Shown: positions 15,482 to 23,812, counted from the first letter of the stretch. The stretch is DNA of 29,079 bases from Oscillospiraceae bacterium (GCA_029983685.1 JASBZA010000017.1:1-29079); one strand, 5' to 3'. Notes: generated by a model not told the origin, from the sequence alone. A program made the numbers and translations.

Positions 15482-16344
15482 AAAAGAAGCATTTGATTCA
15501 TACCATCATTCTGACACTTCTGGCTCTAATTACGCTCTTGCCGATGCTGTTTATGATTAGCAATTCTTTTATGTCGGCCAAAGAAGCCGTTAATCGTTAT
15601 ACCGATTTGGTCACACCTTATAACGTCTGGGCCTCTGAAGGTAATATTCATTATTATGAAGTGGATGTATTACCTTCCTATTTAAGTTTTGAAACGTATG
15701 TAAAAGCGATGAATCCTACCTACCTTCGCATGTTTTGGAACTCGGTATTAATTACAGTCCCTATTTTGTTAGGCCAGCTTATCATCTCTCCCTTAGCTGC
15801 TTATGGTTTTGAGTTTATAACGTGGAAATATAAGGAGCTGCTTTTCTTTTTATATATCATTGTGATGCTTTTACCTATCCAGCTTTTGCTGGTTCCTCAT
15901 TATATTGCAGCTAATTTACTGCATTTAAATGATACTTGGTGGGCTATTATCATACCTGCTGCTTTTTCACCTTTTGGTACTTTTCTTCTGAGACAGCATC
16001 TGAAAGGACTGGATACGACTATTCTGGATGCCGCCCGAGTCGAGGGGGAAAATGAGTGGAATGTGTTTAGAAAAGTAGCCTTACCCGCCATGTACCCTTC
16101 TTTAGTCGCTTTATTTGCACTCACTTTTGTGGAATGTTGGAATATTGTGGACCAATCTATCGTTTTTATTAAAGATGTTTTTAATGAACCCTTATCGGTT
16201 TACTTGGCGAGAATGGTTACAGCAGAACCCGGTAAAATTTTTGCCGCGGCAACTATCTATATGATTCCTGCAATCTTAATTTTTATGCTTACGAATGAAT
16301 ACCTTATTAAAGGCATTAATCTGGCGACAGGAGTTCAATCATGA
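15478..16344 (+). CDS. Carbohydrate ABC importer permease (MalG/UgpE type)
   Basis: This 288-residue second permease has a first membrane helix at residues 5-27, an extended external segment, then five more helices. The EAA loop is LDAARVEGENEWNVFRKVALPAMYPS, near residues 182-207. An ATGA overlap joins it to the previous permease, and its own stop overlaps the next gene in the same way. It pairs with the MalF-type protein to form the membrane channel. Confidence 0.9.
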   Translation: MKKKHLIHTIILTLLALITLLPMLFMISNSFMSAKEAVNRYTDLVTPYNVWASEGNIHYYEVDVLPSYLSFETYVKAMNPTYLRMFWNSVLITVPILLGQLIISPLAAYGFEFITWKYKELLFFLYIIVMLLPIQLLLVPHYIAANLLHLNDTWWAIIIPAAFSPFGTFLLRQHLKGLDTTILDAARVEGENEWNVFRKVALPAMYPSLVALFALTFVECWNIVDQSIVFIKDVFNEPLSVYLARMVTAEPGKIFAAATIYMIPAILIFMLTNEYLIKGINLATGVQS

Positions 16345-16997
16345 AAAGAAGAGTTCTTATAAGCGTTTTAGTAAGCTTTTTTCTCCTGATAGGCTTAATT
16401 ACTCTAGTGGTTGTGCGTAAAGAACAAGATAAGTTGCCTTTAGTGGAATTGGATTTACCCAGAACAGACTTTCTTTCCATAAACTATGAGAAAGAAGCTA
16501 TGGAGACGTATTTGGATGAGATGACAGATACTTTTGTTAGTTTATTTCAATTCGATAAGGATGAATATAGCTATCTATTTCCGGTCGGAGAAAAGGTAAG
16601 CTTAGAAATCCAAGAGAGAAGTGAAACCGGTTTAGTTCAAGAAATTAGACATGAAGCTGCATACGATGAGGTTCTGGTTTCCTTCAAGAGCAGCCTATCT
16701 GATGAAGGCATTAAAAATGCTAAAGTGCTTGCGAAATTTGATTTTACCTCCAATTCTTTAGATAGACTTATACCTCTAGAATACGTACACTTCGACGATG
16801 TGCCACCTTATGTTTTTCTTCTAAGACGAGAAAAAGGTCCCTGGGGCTACGAATACTACGTGGAACACGTTTCTCTCACAGACTATATTAGTGATGGCCA
16901 ATATCTCTATCCGCAAAATCTGGAAATAAAGCATCCCATTATTTCGAGTTGTGATGAACCGCTTTGGGATGGACTTAAAGTAAGAATTTATCCCTAG
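16341..16997 (+). CDS. Small HlyD-like (membrane-fusion-protein-like) anchored protein in the importer operon
   Basis: I do not recognise this 218-residue protein as a named gene. Residues 1-26 form one membrane anchor (VLISVLVSFFLLIGLITLVVV) after MKRR, placing the rest outside the membrane. The C-terminal half (LIPLEYVHFDDVPPYVFLLRR, then YYVEHVSLTDYISDGQYLYPQNL) resembles the beta-barrel and membrane-proximal parts of HlyD/MacA-type adaptors, where a VPLEAV element is followed by a YVFVV strand and a GL-GD-V ending. No long coiled coil and no clear lipoyl pair are visible. It overlaps the MalG-type permease by four bases and is nine bases from the ATPase gene, with an AGGAG ribosome site. 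Co-expression with the importer is therefore clear; a structural partner role is inference. Confidence 0.5.
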   Translation: MKRRVLISVLVSFFLLIGLITLVVVRKEQDKLPLVELDLPRTDFLSINYEKEAMETYLDEMTDTFVSLFQFDKDEYSYLFPVGEKVSLEIQERSETGLVQEIRHEAAYDEVLVSFKSSLSDEGIKNAKVLAKFDFTSNSLDRLIPLEYVHFDDVPPYVFLLRREKGPWGYEYYVEHVSLTDYISDGQYLYPQNLEIKHPIISSCDEPLWDGLKVRIYP

Positions 16998-17006
16998 GAG
17001 AAAAAC

Positions 17007-18011
17007 ATGGCCAGTATACGTTTAGAAAACATATCTAAGGTTTACGATGACGAGGTCCATGCCGTGACAGATTTTTCTTTGCATATTTCCGACCGGGAGT
17101 TTGTTGTCATCGTCGGACCGTCCGGTTGTGGCAAATCAACCATGCTTCGTATTATTGCAGGCTTAGAAGAAGCCAGTAAAGGAGACATTTTTTTCTCCGA
17201 TAAAAAGATGAACAGCATACCCTCCAGACAGCGCAATGTTTCTATGGTTTTCCAAAGCTATGCCTTGTTTCCTCATCTTAATGTATTTGAAAATATTGCA
17301 TTTGGACTTAGAGCCAGAAAAGAATCGAAAAAAACAATCCAGACGAAAGTCAAAGAAGTCTCTTCCTTACTAGGGATTGAACACTTGTTAAGACGTAGGC
17401 CTAAACAATTATCCGGCGGAGAAAAGCAACGTGTGGCTATGGCCAGGGCCTTAGTGAGGGATGCAGATGTCTATTTATTGGACGAACCGCTTTCCAATTT
17501 GGATAGTCAACTCAGAGCTTCTTTGCGTAGTGAAATTGCCATGTTGCACCATACCGCCCAGAAGACTTTTGTTTATGTCACCCATGATTATACGGAGGCC
17601 ATGACCCTAGCAGATCGTATTGTTGTCATGAAAGATGGTGTCATCAATCAGGTCGGAACACCTCAGGAAATTTTTGACTGTCCTGCAAATACATTTGTTG
17701 CGAAGTTTTTCGGTTCGCCACAGATGAACTTTTATGAGTGTAGACATAATGACGCTGATGTTTGGGCTGGTATTAGAGCGGAAGATATCCTAATTGAAGA
17801 GCGTAGTGTGGATGATGCTATTGAATCGGAAGTCCTTATGATTGAACGTTTGGGTCATGAGTCTTTAGTCCATGTTTGTACAGAAAAAGGACAATTTATT
17901 ATTCGAGAAAAGGGCAAGGTGCCCTACGAAGTAGGTGACAGGGTTTATATTAAGCCCATAAGTCAAGCTATCCATTATTTCGATAGAGAAAGCGGGATAC
18001 GAATAAGTTAG
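17007..18011 (+). CDS. Carbohydrate ABC importer ATPase (MsmK/UgpC/MalK type)
   Basis: This 334-residue ATPase energises the two permeases. It has Walker A GPSGCGKST at residues 37-45, the Q-loop FQSYALFPHLNV, the signature LSGGEKQRVAMARAL near 134, Walker B VYLLDEPLSNLD, and the switch His in YVTHD. A TOBE-type regulatory domain follows from about residue 240, slightly shorter than in MalK (about 370 residues). GGAGAAAA precedes the ATG. Many Gram-positive sugar importers share one unlinked ATPase, so a copy inside the operon suggests a dedicated unit. Confidence 0.93.
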   Translation: MASIRLENISKVYDDEVHAVTDFSLHISDREFVVIVGPSGCGKSTMLRIIAGLEEASKGDIFFSDKKMNSIPSRQRNVSMVFQSYALFPHLNVFENIAFGLRARKESKKTIQTKVKEVSSLLGIEHLLRRRPKQLSGGEKQRVAMARALVRDADVYLLDEPLSNLDSQLRASLRSEIAMLHHTAQKTFVYVTHDYTEAMTLADRIVVMKDGVINQVGTPQEIFDCPANTFVAKFFGSPQMNFYECRHNDADVWAGIRAEDILIEERSVDDAIESEVLMIERLGHESLVHVCTEKGQFIIREKGKVPYEVGDRVYIKPISQAIHYFDRESGIRIS

Positions 18012-18024
18012 GAGGCACATTGCT

Positions 18025-18294
18025 ATGAAAAAGAATAAGAAGTTTATTGTTACATTGGTTTTTTTTATTGTGTATTTGCCATTGTTTATCCTAAGTCGAA
18101 CCCTAGGTCCTTCTCATGTGTTGGATTTTTTCAGAGTTCTTACACTCTGGGGAGCCATGATGACTCATTTGAATATCGATTTTCATGAGAAAAATCAAAA
18201 CACACCGGGTAAGAAAAATAAAAACCAAATCATCGCCAATAGTGTGATGGTAGTGATTCTACTTGTGGCCACGATTCTTGTCTTTGTGCTGTAA
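18025..18294 (+). CDS. Small two-helix membrane protein, function unknown
   Basis: This 89-residue protein has hydrophobic segments at about residues 8-25 (FIVTLVFFIVYLPLFILS) and 69-89 (IIANSVMVVILLVATILVFVL). They are separated by a basic, polar loop (HEKNQNTPGKKNKN). TAGGAGG lies ten bases before the ATG, so translation is well supported. It is the last gene of the importer run, 13 bases after the ATPase. I do not recognise the family; it could be an accessory subunit or an unrelated passenger. Confidence 0.62.
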   Translation: MKKNKKFIVTLVFFIVYLPLFILSRTLGPSHVLDFFRVLTLWGAMMTHLNIDFHEKNQNTPGKKNKNQIIANSVMVVILLVATILVFVL

Positions 18295-18304
18295 GAAATA
18301 TAAT

Positions 18305-18323
18305 GGCGGGAGAAGTTCCCGCC
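18305..18323 (-). terminator. Hairpin between convergent genes; weak terminator candidate for the gcv operon
   Basis: GGCGGGA at 18305-18311 and TCCCGCC at 18317-18323 form a 7-bp perfect stem with a five-base loop. On the minus strand the following bases (ATTATATTTCTT) are T-rich, as expected after lplA; on the plus strand they are not. It lies 92 bases past the lplA stop. Confidence 0.4.
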
Positions 18324-18419
18324 TACGGTGGGCCCGGGTCAAATGACCAGCTCATAACGATATTTAAGATTTACCATGTATTTATAAAAAAAGCAAATGA
18401 TAGAATTCTTCCCGCCTAC
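18316..18419. repeat. 11-bp direct repeat TTCCCGCCTAC
   Basis: The same 11 bases occur at 18316-18326 and 18409-18419. The first copy includes the right arm of the hairpin; the second spans the lplA stop codon. The 82 bases between them carry no gene. Confidence 0.5.
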
Positions 18420-19417
18420 TTAAATAATCTCCCCAGCAAGCCCAACATATCTTTTGCTTGAGCATCACTAAAAAGTGACTTTTCTTTCTGAACTTTATTA
18501 AAGGCTTCCTCTAAGACTGCTTCTCTAAATGCTAGTCCTGTCAAAGCCTCTTCTAAAACTTTTACCCAGTCCCAATCCATGGCATCCGAATAGATACGGA
18601 GTTCTTCGACCAGGCCGCAATTGACCAGAAGCTCCAACGAAACTTCGCCCCAATTAAAACGATCCTTCACTTGCAAAGATAAGGGAATTTTGGGCCCGTA
18701 CAGCCATTGGGGAGAGGAGATGAAGGCATATTTTTGGGCTTCAAGCGCGGGATTGAATGTATCCCAGCTTCCTTCCCTAAAGGGAACAGGATAGACTTCC
18801 GGGACGGATTCGATGAAAGCATCGTAAATGGTCTGCGGTTTCAGGTCCGGAATAAATTCTGCCAGATTGCAAACCCTGGACCGGACAGACTTAACACCCT
18901 TGGATTGCATCTTATTTTGTGAAACTTGCAGATAGCGAGCCATAGCTTCGGTGTCAACATCGACCAGGATAGTCCCGTGGTGGTAGCGATAGGGGCCTTG
19001 TTTGTAGTAGGCATGGCCGGAAAACTTGCGCCCGTCAATGAGCAGGTCATTTCGCCCGGACCGTTCGATGTTTAGGCCCAACTTTTCCATGGCTCTTTTG
19101 ATGACCAGGTTTTGTCGGCTCAAGTCATAATCCGTATCTCGTACCAGGAAGGTAAAATTCACATTGCCCAAGTCGTGGTAAACGGCACCGCCGCCGGAGA
19201 GGCGACGGGCCAGGTGTCCGCCTTCTTTTTCTAAAAGCTCTACCCGGCATTCTTCCCAGGCATTTTGATTGCGGCCGATGACCACGGTTTGTTGGTTTTG
19301 CCACAAATATAAAATGACTTGGCCCTCTTCTACGGATTCCAGGAGGAGGGCTTCGTCTGCAATGTTTCGGTAGGGGTCAAGGCCCCTACCGAAGTATAAA
19401 AAGCCTTGTTTAATCAT
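18416..19417 (-). CDS. lplA: Lipoate-protein ligase A
   Basis: The ligase activates lipoate with ATP and attaches it to a lysine of lipoyl proteins, here most likely GcvH. The 333 residues include RRLSGGGAVYHDLGNVNFTFL near residue 71 (lipoyl-adenylate loop) and DGRKFSGHAYY with the conserved catalytic Lys. A C-terminal accessory domain from about residue 250 makes it a full-length bacterial LplA. The ATG overlaps the gcvPB stop in an ATGA, so it is the last gene of the glycine cleavage operon. A neighbouring synthesis gene (lipA/lipB) is absent, which fits scavenging of external lipoate. Confidence 0.93.
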   Translation of the reverse strand: MIKQGFLYFGRGLDPYRNIADEALLLESVEEGQVILYLWQNQQTVVIGRNQNAWEECRVELLEKEGGHLARRLSGGGAVYHDLGNVNFTFLVRDTDYDLSRQNLVIKRAMEKLGLNIERSGRNDLLIDGRKFSGHAYYKQGPYRYHHGTILVDVDTEAMARYLQVSQNKMQSKGVKSVRSRVCNLAEFIPDLKPQTIYDAFIESVPEVYPVPFREGSWDTFNPALEAQKYAFISSPQWLYGPKIPLSLQVKDRFNWGEVSLELLVNCGLVEELRIYSDAMDWDWVKVLEEALTGLAFREAVLEEAFNKVQKEKSLFSDAQAKDMLGLLGRLFK

Positions 19418-20895
19418 GCTTGGCAGTTTTCCGTGTCTGTTGAAGTCTTAAAATCGTAACGCAAAATCGTGTGTCGTGCGGCCCGGGTTTCATCGGCTTG
19501 TCTGATGGGCGTTTTGTGCGGCGCCTCTTTTACATAGTCGGGATCGTCGAGTGCCTTTTGATAAATCTCATGGAAGACCTCAATAACCCTATCCAGCATT
19601 TCAATTGATTCGGTTTCCGTCGGCTCAATCATGAGGGCCTCGGGTACGTTTAGCGGGAAATACATGGTGGGCGGGTGGATGCCGTAATCCATGAGAGACT
19701 TGGCGAAGTCTTTGGCCGTTACACCGGTCTTGGCTTTCAAGTCTTCTAAACTGATGACAAATTCATGCATGGAGGCTTCCGAGAAGTAGGGCGGAAGGAT
19801 ATCCTGGATTCCGTTTCTTAGATAGGAAGCGTTTAGGGTGGCCTTTTGGCCGACTTGGGCCAGGCCTTCCTTACCTAGGCGGAGGATATAGGCCAAAGCC
19901 CTCAAAGAGACCAGAAAATTGCCGTGAAAGGTCCCGACTCTGCCGCAGCTTTGTTCGGGCATATAGAAGCAAAATTTCCCCTTCTCATTATCTTTAATCT
20001 GGTCGGCGGGGAGGAAGTCTTTTAAGAATGCCTTACAACCGATAGGCCCGGAACCGGGACCGCCTCCACCGTGTGGAGTAGAGAAGGTTTTATGGAGATT
20101 GAGGTGGACGAGGTCGAAACCCATGTCTCCGGGGCGAGCAAGGCCCAAGATGGGATTGAGGTTGGCGCCGTCGTAGTAGCAAAGGCCGCCTGCTTCGTGG
20201 ATGATTCGCGTGATTTCTCTAATGTTCGGATCGAAAATGCCCAAGGTATTGGGGTTAGTTAGCATGAGGCCGGCTGTTTTGTCCGAAACGTAATTGCCCA
20301 AGGCTTTTAGGTCTACACATCCCTTATCATCCGACGGAACGGAGACAACATCGAAACCGGCCATGCTAGCCGAAGCGGGATTGGTCCCGTGGGCCGAGTC
20401 GGGGATGATGATTTCGTTGCGCCTGCTATTACCCTGCGCTCTATGATAATGGCGAATCATCAAAAGAGCGGTAAATTCGCCCTGGGCTCCAGCCATAGGC
20501 TGGAAGGACATGTGGTCCATACCGGTAATTTCGGACAGGAGAGTATCCAAGAGGTGATAGGCTTCGAGAGCACCTTGGACGGTTTTAGCGGGCTGCAGGG
20601 GATGGATGTCGGAGAAGCCCGGAAGGTTTGCTAGATAGTCATTAATCTTGGGATTGTACTTCATTGTGCAAGAACCCAAGGGATAGAAACCGTCATTGAT
20701 GCCGAAGGTCCGATTCTCCAGCTCCTGATAATGCCGGGTCAGATCGGTTTCGGCCAGTTCGGGCAGGCGAGGGGCATCTTGGCGCACTTGGTCTTGCGGG
20801 AAGAAGGATAAGGTTTTTTTAATAGATTCTTTAGGCAGGTCCGGAAGATAATCGGAGCTTCTGCCGGGTCTGGTTTTTTCAAAACTAAGCAGCAT
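19414..20895 (-). CDS. gcvPB: Glycine dehydrogenase (decarboxylating) subunit 2
   Basis: This is the PLP-carrying half of the split P protein (493 residues). With GcvPA it decarboxylates glycine and passes the aminomethyl group to lipoyl-GcvH. LVHLNLHKTFSTPHGGGGPG holds the PLP lysine followed by the Gly-rich loop. GINDGFYPLGSCTMKYNP near residue 75 is the typical P2 opening. GGAGGAGA lies just before the ATG. The start overlaps the gcvPA stop by one base (TAATG), indicating translational coupling that should keep the two subunits equal. Confidence 0.95.
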   Translation of the reverse strand: MLLSFEKTRPGRSSDYLPDLPKESIKKTLSFFPQDQVRQDAPRLPELAETDLTRHYQELENRTFGINDGFYPLGSCTMKYNPKINDYLANLPGFSDIHPLQPAKTVQGALEAYHLLDTLLSEITGMDHMSFQPMAGAQGEFTALLMIRHYHRAQGNSRRNEIIIPDSAHGTNPASASMAGFDVVSVPSDDKGCVDLKALGNYVSDKTAGLMLTNPNTLGIFDPNIREITRIIHEAGGLCYYDGANLNPILGLARPGDMGFDLVHLNLHKTFSTPHGGGGPGSGPIGCKAFLKDFLPADQIKDNEKGKFCFYMPEQSCGRVGTFHGNFLVSLRALAYILRLGKEGLAQVGQKATLNASYLRNGIQDILPPYFSEASMHEFVISLEDLKAKTGVTAKDFAKSLMDYGIHPPTMYFPLNVPEALMIEPTETESIEMLDRVIEVFHEIYQKALDDPDYVKEAPHKTPIRQADETRAARHTILRYDFKTSTDTENCQA

Positions 20896-22220
20896 TATCT
20901 TTTCTCCTCCAGGTATTTTTGCATACGCCGGGTTAGGCGCTCCAAGGCAGCTTGATCATTTAATTCGGTAGCACACCAGAGAATTTCGTCTTCGGCCAAA
21001 GGAAGGCCCATGAGTATGTCTTTTTTGGCTAAATACTTTTCCAGTTTATAGGCATTCACCGGGGAAGACGTTCTAAATTCATGGAAGAAGGGCTTATCAT
21101 CCAGGCGTTCAAAGCCTAAAGTTTCTAAGACCCCTGCTAATGCTTGAGCATTATGGGCGGACCAAAGGCCTTGTTTACGTAAGCCGTCCGGTCCGATTGT
21201 TGCCAGATAGGCGTTGACCTGCATGGCACAGAGGGCCTGATTGGAGCAGACATTGGAGGATGCCTTTTCTCGGCGAATATGTTGCTCACGAGCTTGGAGC
21301 GTTAAGACAAAAGCTCTTTTACCCTCGGCATCCACGGTTTGGCCCACGATACGGCCGGGGAGCTGGCGTTTTAAGTCTTCTTTACAAGCTAAGAAGCCCA
21401 CATATGGGCCGCCGAAAGATAAGGGTAAACCTAGAGACTGCGCTTCCCCTACGGCGATATCGGCGCCGAGCTTACCGGGAGCTTCCAGGACACCCAAAGT
21501 AGCGGGATTGACCTGGACAATGGTTTTTAATTTCTTTTCTTTGGCCTTGGCGATAAGCGTAGGAGCGTCCTCGATGAGGCCCAAGAAGTTGGGCTGTTGG
21601 AAGCAGATAGCCGCCGTTTGGTCGGTTAGAGCCTCTTCGGCTTTTGTCCAGTCAACCAGGCCATCCGGACCGGCTTCAATTATGCTAATCTTCACGTCGT
21701 CATCGTAATGGTAGGATTGGACCACTTCTATAACTTGAGGATGGATGTTCCCCAGGAGAAGGACTTCGTTTTTCTTCCGGCCTATGGCCATGCGGCAGGC
21801 TTCAGCCAAGGCACTTCCGCCGTCGTAAAGAGAGGCGTTGGAGACGTCCATGCCGGTCAACTCGCAGATGGAAGTTTGGTATTCGAAGATAGATTGTAAA
21901 ATTCCTTGGGAAATTTCAGCTTGGTAGGGCGTATAGGACGTGATAAAGCGTTCTTTGGCCATGATGGACCGGACCACGGCCGGGATGTAGTGGCGGTAAG
22001 CTCCGGCACCGCGCCACACATCGGTAAAGACACGGTTTTTCTTCGATAAGTCACTTATGCGGCGGTACAAGTCCATCTCGGACATACCGTCCGGCACGGC
22101 CAAATCCTGCACCAGAAGATCTTCCGGCACATCTTGAAATAAGGCCATGACATCCTGTAAGCCCAATCGGTCCAACATGATTTGTTGGTCTTCCGGGCCG
22201 GAAGGAATATAGGCTTTCAT
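20895..22220 (-). CDS. gcvPA: Glycine dehydrogenase (decarboxylating) subunit 1
   Basis: This 441-residue partner of GcvPB has the aminotransferase-like fold without the PLP lysine. It begins MKAYIPSGPEDQQIMLDRLGL. Family blocks present are YTPYQAEISQGILQSIFEYQTSICELTGMDVSNASLYDGG and VGEAQSLGLPLSFGGPYVGFLAC, followed by LPGRIVGQTVD. AGAGAGG lies just before the ATG. The gene follows gcvH by 36 bases and touches gcvPB. Confidence 0.95.
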   Translation of the reverse strand: MKAYIPSGPEDQQIMLDRLGLQDVMALFQDVPEDLLVQDLAVPDGMSEMDLYRRISDLSKKNRVFTDVWRGAGAYRHYIPAVVRSIMAKERFITSYTPYQAEISQGILQSIFEYQTSICELTGMDVSNASLYDGGSALAEACRMAIGRKKNEVLLLGNIHPQVIEVVQSYHYDDDVKISIIEAGPDGLVDWTKAEEALTDQTAAICFQQPNFLGLIEDAPTLIAKAKEKKLKTIVQVNPATLGVLEAPGKLGADIAVGEAQSLGLPLSFGGPYVGFLACKEDLKRQLPGRIVGQTVDAEGKRAFVLTLQAREQHIRREKASSNVCSNQALCAMQVNAYLATIGPDGLRKQGLWSAHNAQALAGVLETLGFERLDDKPFFHEFRTSSPVNAYKLEKYLAKKDILMGLPLAEDEILWCATELNDQAALERLTRRMQKYLEEKR

Positions 22221-22256
22221 ACATACCTCTCTATTCTATTTTTAAGAGAAGAACTC

Positions 22257-22619
22257 TTATTCTTCAATAAAATCTTCGTATTCGTCTTCGGTCATGAGCT
22301 CGTCCAGGCCGTCCACCTCGTCCAGGATGACCAGCCAGGTATTCTCAGCGTCCTGGTTAATGGTTTCGGGTGCGTCCAGGAGGTCTTCATTAATCTCAAC
22401 AACCTTGCCGTAGACCGGGCTGATGATATCCGAAACACTTTTAATGGATTCGATATCGCCGATAACATCCTCCGCTTCGAATTCGTCTCCGACTTCAGGC
22501 AGGTTCAAGTAGACGATATCGCCTAATTGATCCTGGGCATAATCGGTTAAACCGAGTTTGACCCTGCCGTCGGGCATTTCTTCCAACCATTCGTGACTTT
22601 CTGCATATCTTTTTTCCAT
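22257..22619 (-). CDS. gcvH: Glycine cleavage system H protein
   Basis: The small lipoyl carrier (120 residues) shuttles the aminomethyl group from P protein to T protein and is reoxidised by dihydrolipoyl dehydrogenase. Lys60 in DIESIKSVSDI is the lipoylation site (family motif ES[VI]K). YAESHEWLE at the start and GKVVEINEDLLDAPETIN after the lipoyl turn are typical. The C-terminus is notably acidic (DEVDGLDELMTEDEYEDFIEE). The ribosome site AAAGGAGG is 20 bases from the ATG, with a hairpin in between (see the separate entry). Confidence 0.96.
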   Translation of the reverse strand: MEKRYAESHEWLEEMPDGRVKLGLTDYAQDQLGDIVYLNLPEVGDEFEAEDVIGDIESIKSVSDIISPVYGKVVEINEDLLDAPETINQDAENTWLVILDEVDGLDELMTEDEYEDFIEE

Positions 22620-22625
22620 ACTCTT

Positions 22626-22647
22626 TTGGCCGAAGCCAACCTCCTTT
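22626..22647 (-). promoter_or_regulatory. Ribosome site separated from the gcvH start by a UUCG-loop hairpin
   Basis: On the minus strand AAAGGAGG (22640-22647) is followed directly by TTGGC-TTCG-GCCAA (22626-22639), then AAGAGT-ATG. Linear spacing from GGAGG to ATG is 20 bases, too long for good initiation; with the hairpin folded it is six. TTCG is an exceptionally stable tetraloop, though usually closed by C-G rather than the C-G step seen here after GGC. The structure is seen directly; its role in translation is inference. Confidence 0.6.
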
Positions 22648-22659
22648 ATTTATAGCCTT

Positions 22660-23772
22660 CTACTGCTTGTCGTAGAAAGGCATGGATACTTTCTTAACAT
22701 CCAGGCGCCGGCCTCGGTTATCGACCCAGAGTCCGGCGTAGTCTTCTAAATTTCGGCATCTGGCCATGGCGATGGATTTTTTCGTGTAAGGCGACAGGGT
22801 TCCCGAGGTCACCTGGCCTATTAATGTGTCGTTTTGATAGACCTTATAGCCTTCGCGCATGATGCCTCGTCCCAGGCCTTCCAAGCCGATTCGAGTATAG
22901 GCGGGCACTTCTCTTAAGGCGGCCTGTCCTATAAAGGTCTTTCGGTCCAACTTGATGGCAAAATCGATGTCGGCTTCGGTAGGTTTAATAGCCTCGGATA
23001 ATTCATGCCCGTAAAGGCACATACCGGCTTCCAGGCGGAGCGTGTCTCTGGCGCCCAAGCCACAAGGGATGAGGCGGTCTTTGCCGCCCAGGTCTAAGAG
23101 ACCTTGCCATAAGTCGGCCAAAGCCTCGGGTTTACAATAGATTTCGTAGCCCCATTCGCCGGTGTAGCCGGTTCTGGAGATAAGTACTTCGTGGCCCATA
23201 AGTTTTAAGTGGTCCTTAAAGCTGTAGTATTTTGTGGGAAGATTTTCTTTGGCCTCATCCATGGCTTCTTCTAAGAGGGAGCGGGATAGAGGTCCCTGGA
23301 GCGCTATTAAACCGAACTGATCCGACAAGTCTTCGGCCGAAACATCCAGGTCGGCATGGTCCGGATTTTCGTTCCAAGTTTGAATTTGTTCATGAATCCA
23401 GTTCCAATCTTTATCTTTATTAGCAGCGTTTACCACAGCCAGAAATGCTTCTTCACCTAAGCGGTAAACGATGAGGTCGTCCAGGGCGCCGCCGTCTTCT
23501 CGGCACATAACGCCGTAGCGAATACGTCCCGTTTTTAGATTAGACATGACATTGGTGAGAAGGTAGTCGAGGAAAGGGCCTGACCCGGGCCCTCGGAGGA
23601 TGATTTCGCCCATATGAGAGACGTCAAAGAGTCCGGCTCGTGTCCTCACATAGTTGTGCTCCTCAATGGTACCGGTGGGGTATTGAATGGGCATAGAAAA
23701 GCCGGCAAAATCCGCCATCTTAGCCCCTGCTTTCACATGGTTTTCATAAAGAGGTGTCCTTTTTGTGCACAT
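22660..23772 (-). CDS. gcvT: Glycine cleavage system T protein (aminomethyltransferase)
   Basis: This 370-residue enzyme takes the aminomethyl group from lipoyl-GcvH, transferring one carbon to tetrahydrofolate and releasing ammonia. TPLYENHVKAGAKMADFAGFSMPIQY opens the protein. LFDVSHMGEI, LDDLIVYRL, RTGYTGEWGYEIY, CGLGARDTLRLEAGMCLYGHEL and IGQVTSGTLSP are the expected folate-binding and structural blocks. The start at 23772 is chosen because AAGGAG lies 11 bases upstream; an in-frame ATG at 23814 overlaps the -10 box and is rejected. It heads the gcvT-gcvH-gcvPA-gcvPB-lplA operon. The leader is too short for a glycine riboswitch. Confidence 0.95.
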   Translation of the reverse strand: MCTKRTPLYENHVKAGAKMADFAGFSMPIQYPTGTIEEHNYVRTRAGLFDVSHMGEIILRGPGSGPFLDYLLTNVMSNLKTGRIRYGVMCREDGGALDDLIVYRLGEEAFLAVVNAANKDKDWNWIHEQIQTWNENPDHADLDVSAEDLSDQFGLIALQGPLSRSLLEEAMDEAKENLPTKYYSFKDHLKLMGHEVLISRTGYTGEWGYEIYCKPEALADLWQGLLDLGGKDRLIPCGLGARDTLRLEAGMCLYGHELSEAIKPTEADIDFAIKLDRKTFIGQAALREVPAYTRIGLEGLGRGIMREGYKVYQNDTLIGQVTSGTLSPYTKKSIAMARCRNLEDYAGLWVDNRGRRLDVKKVSMPFYDKQ

Positions 23773-23812
23773 GTTCTGAAAAACTCCTTGTTTATGGCCT
23801 TCTTTCTCTTGC

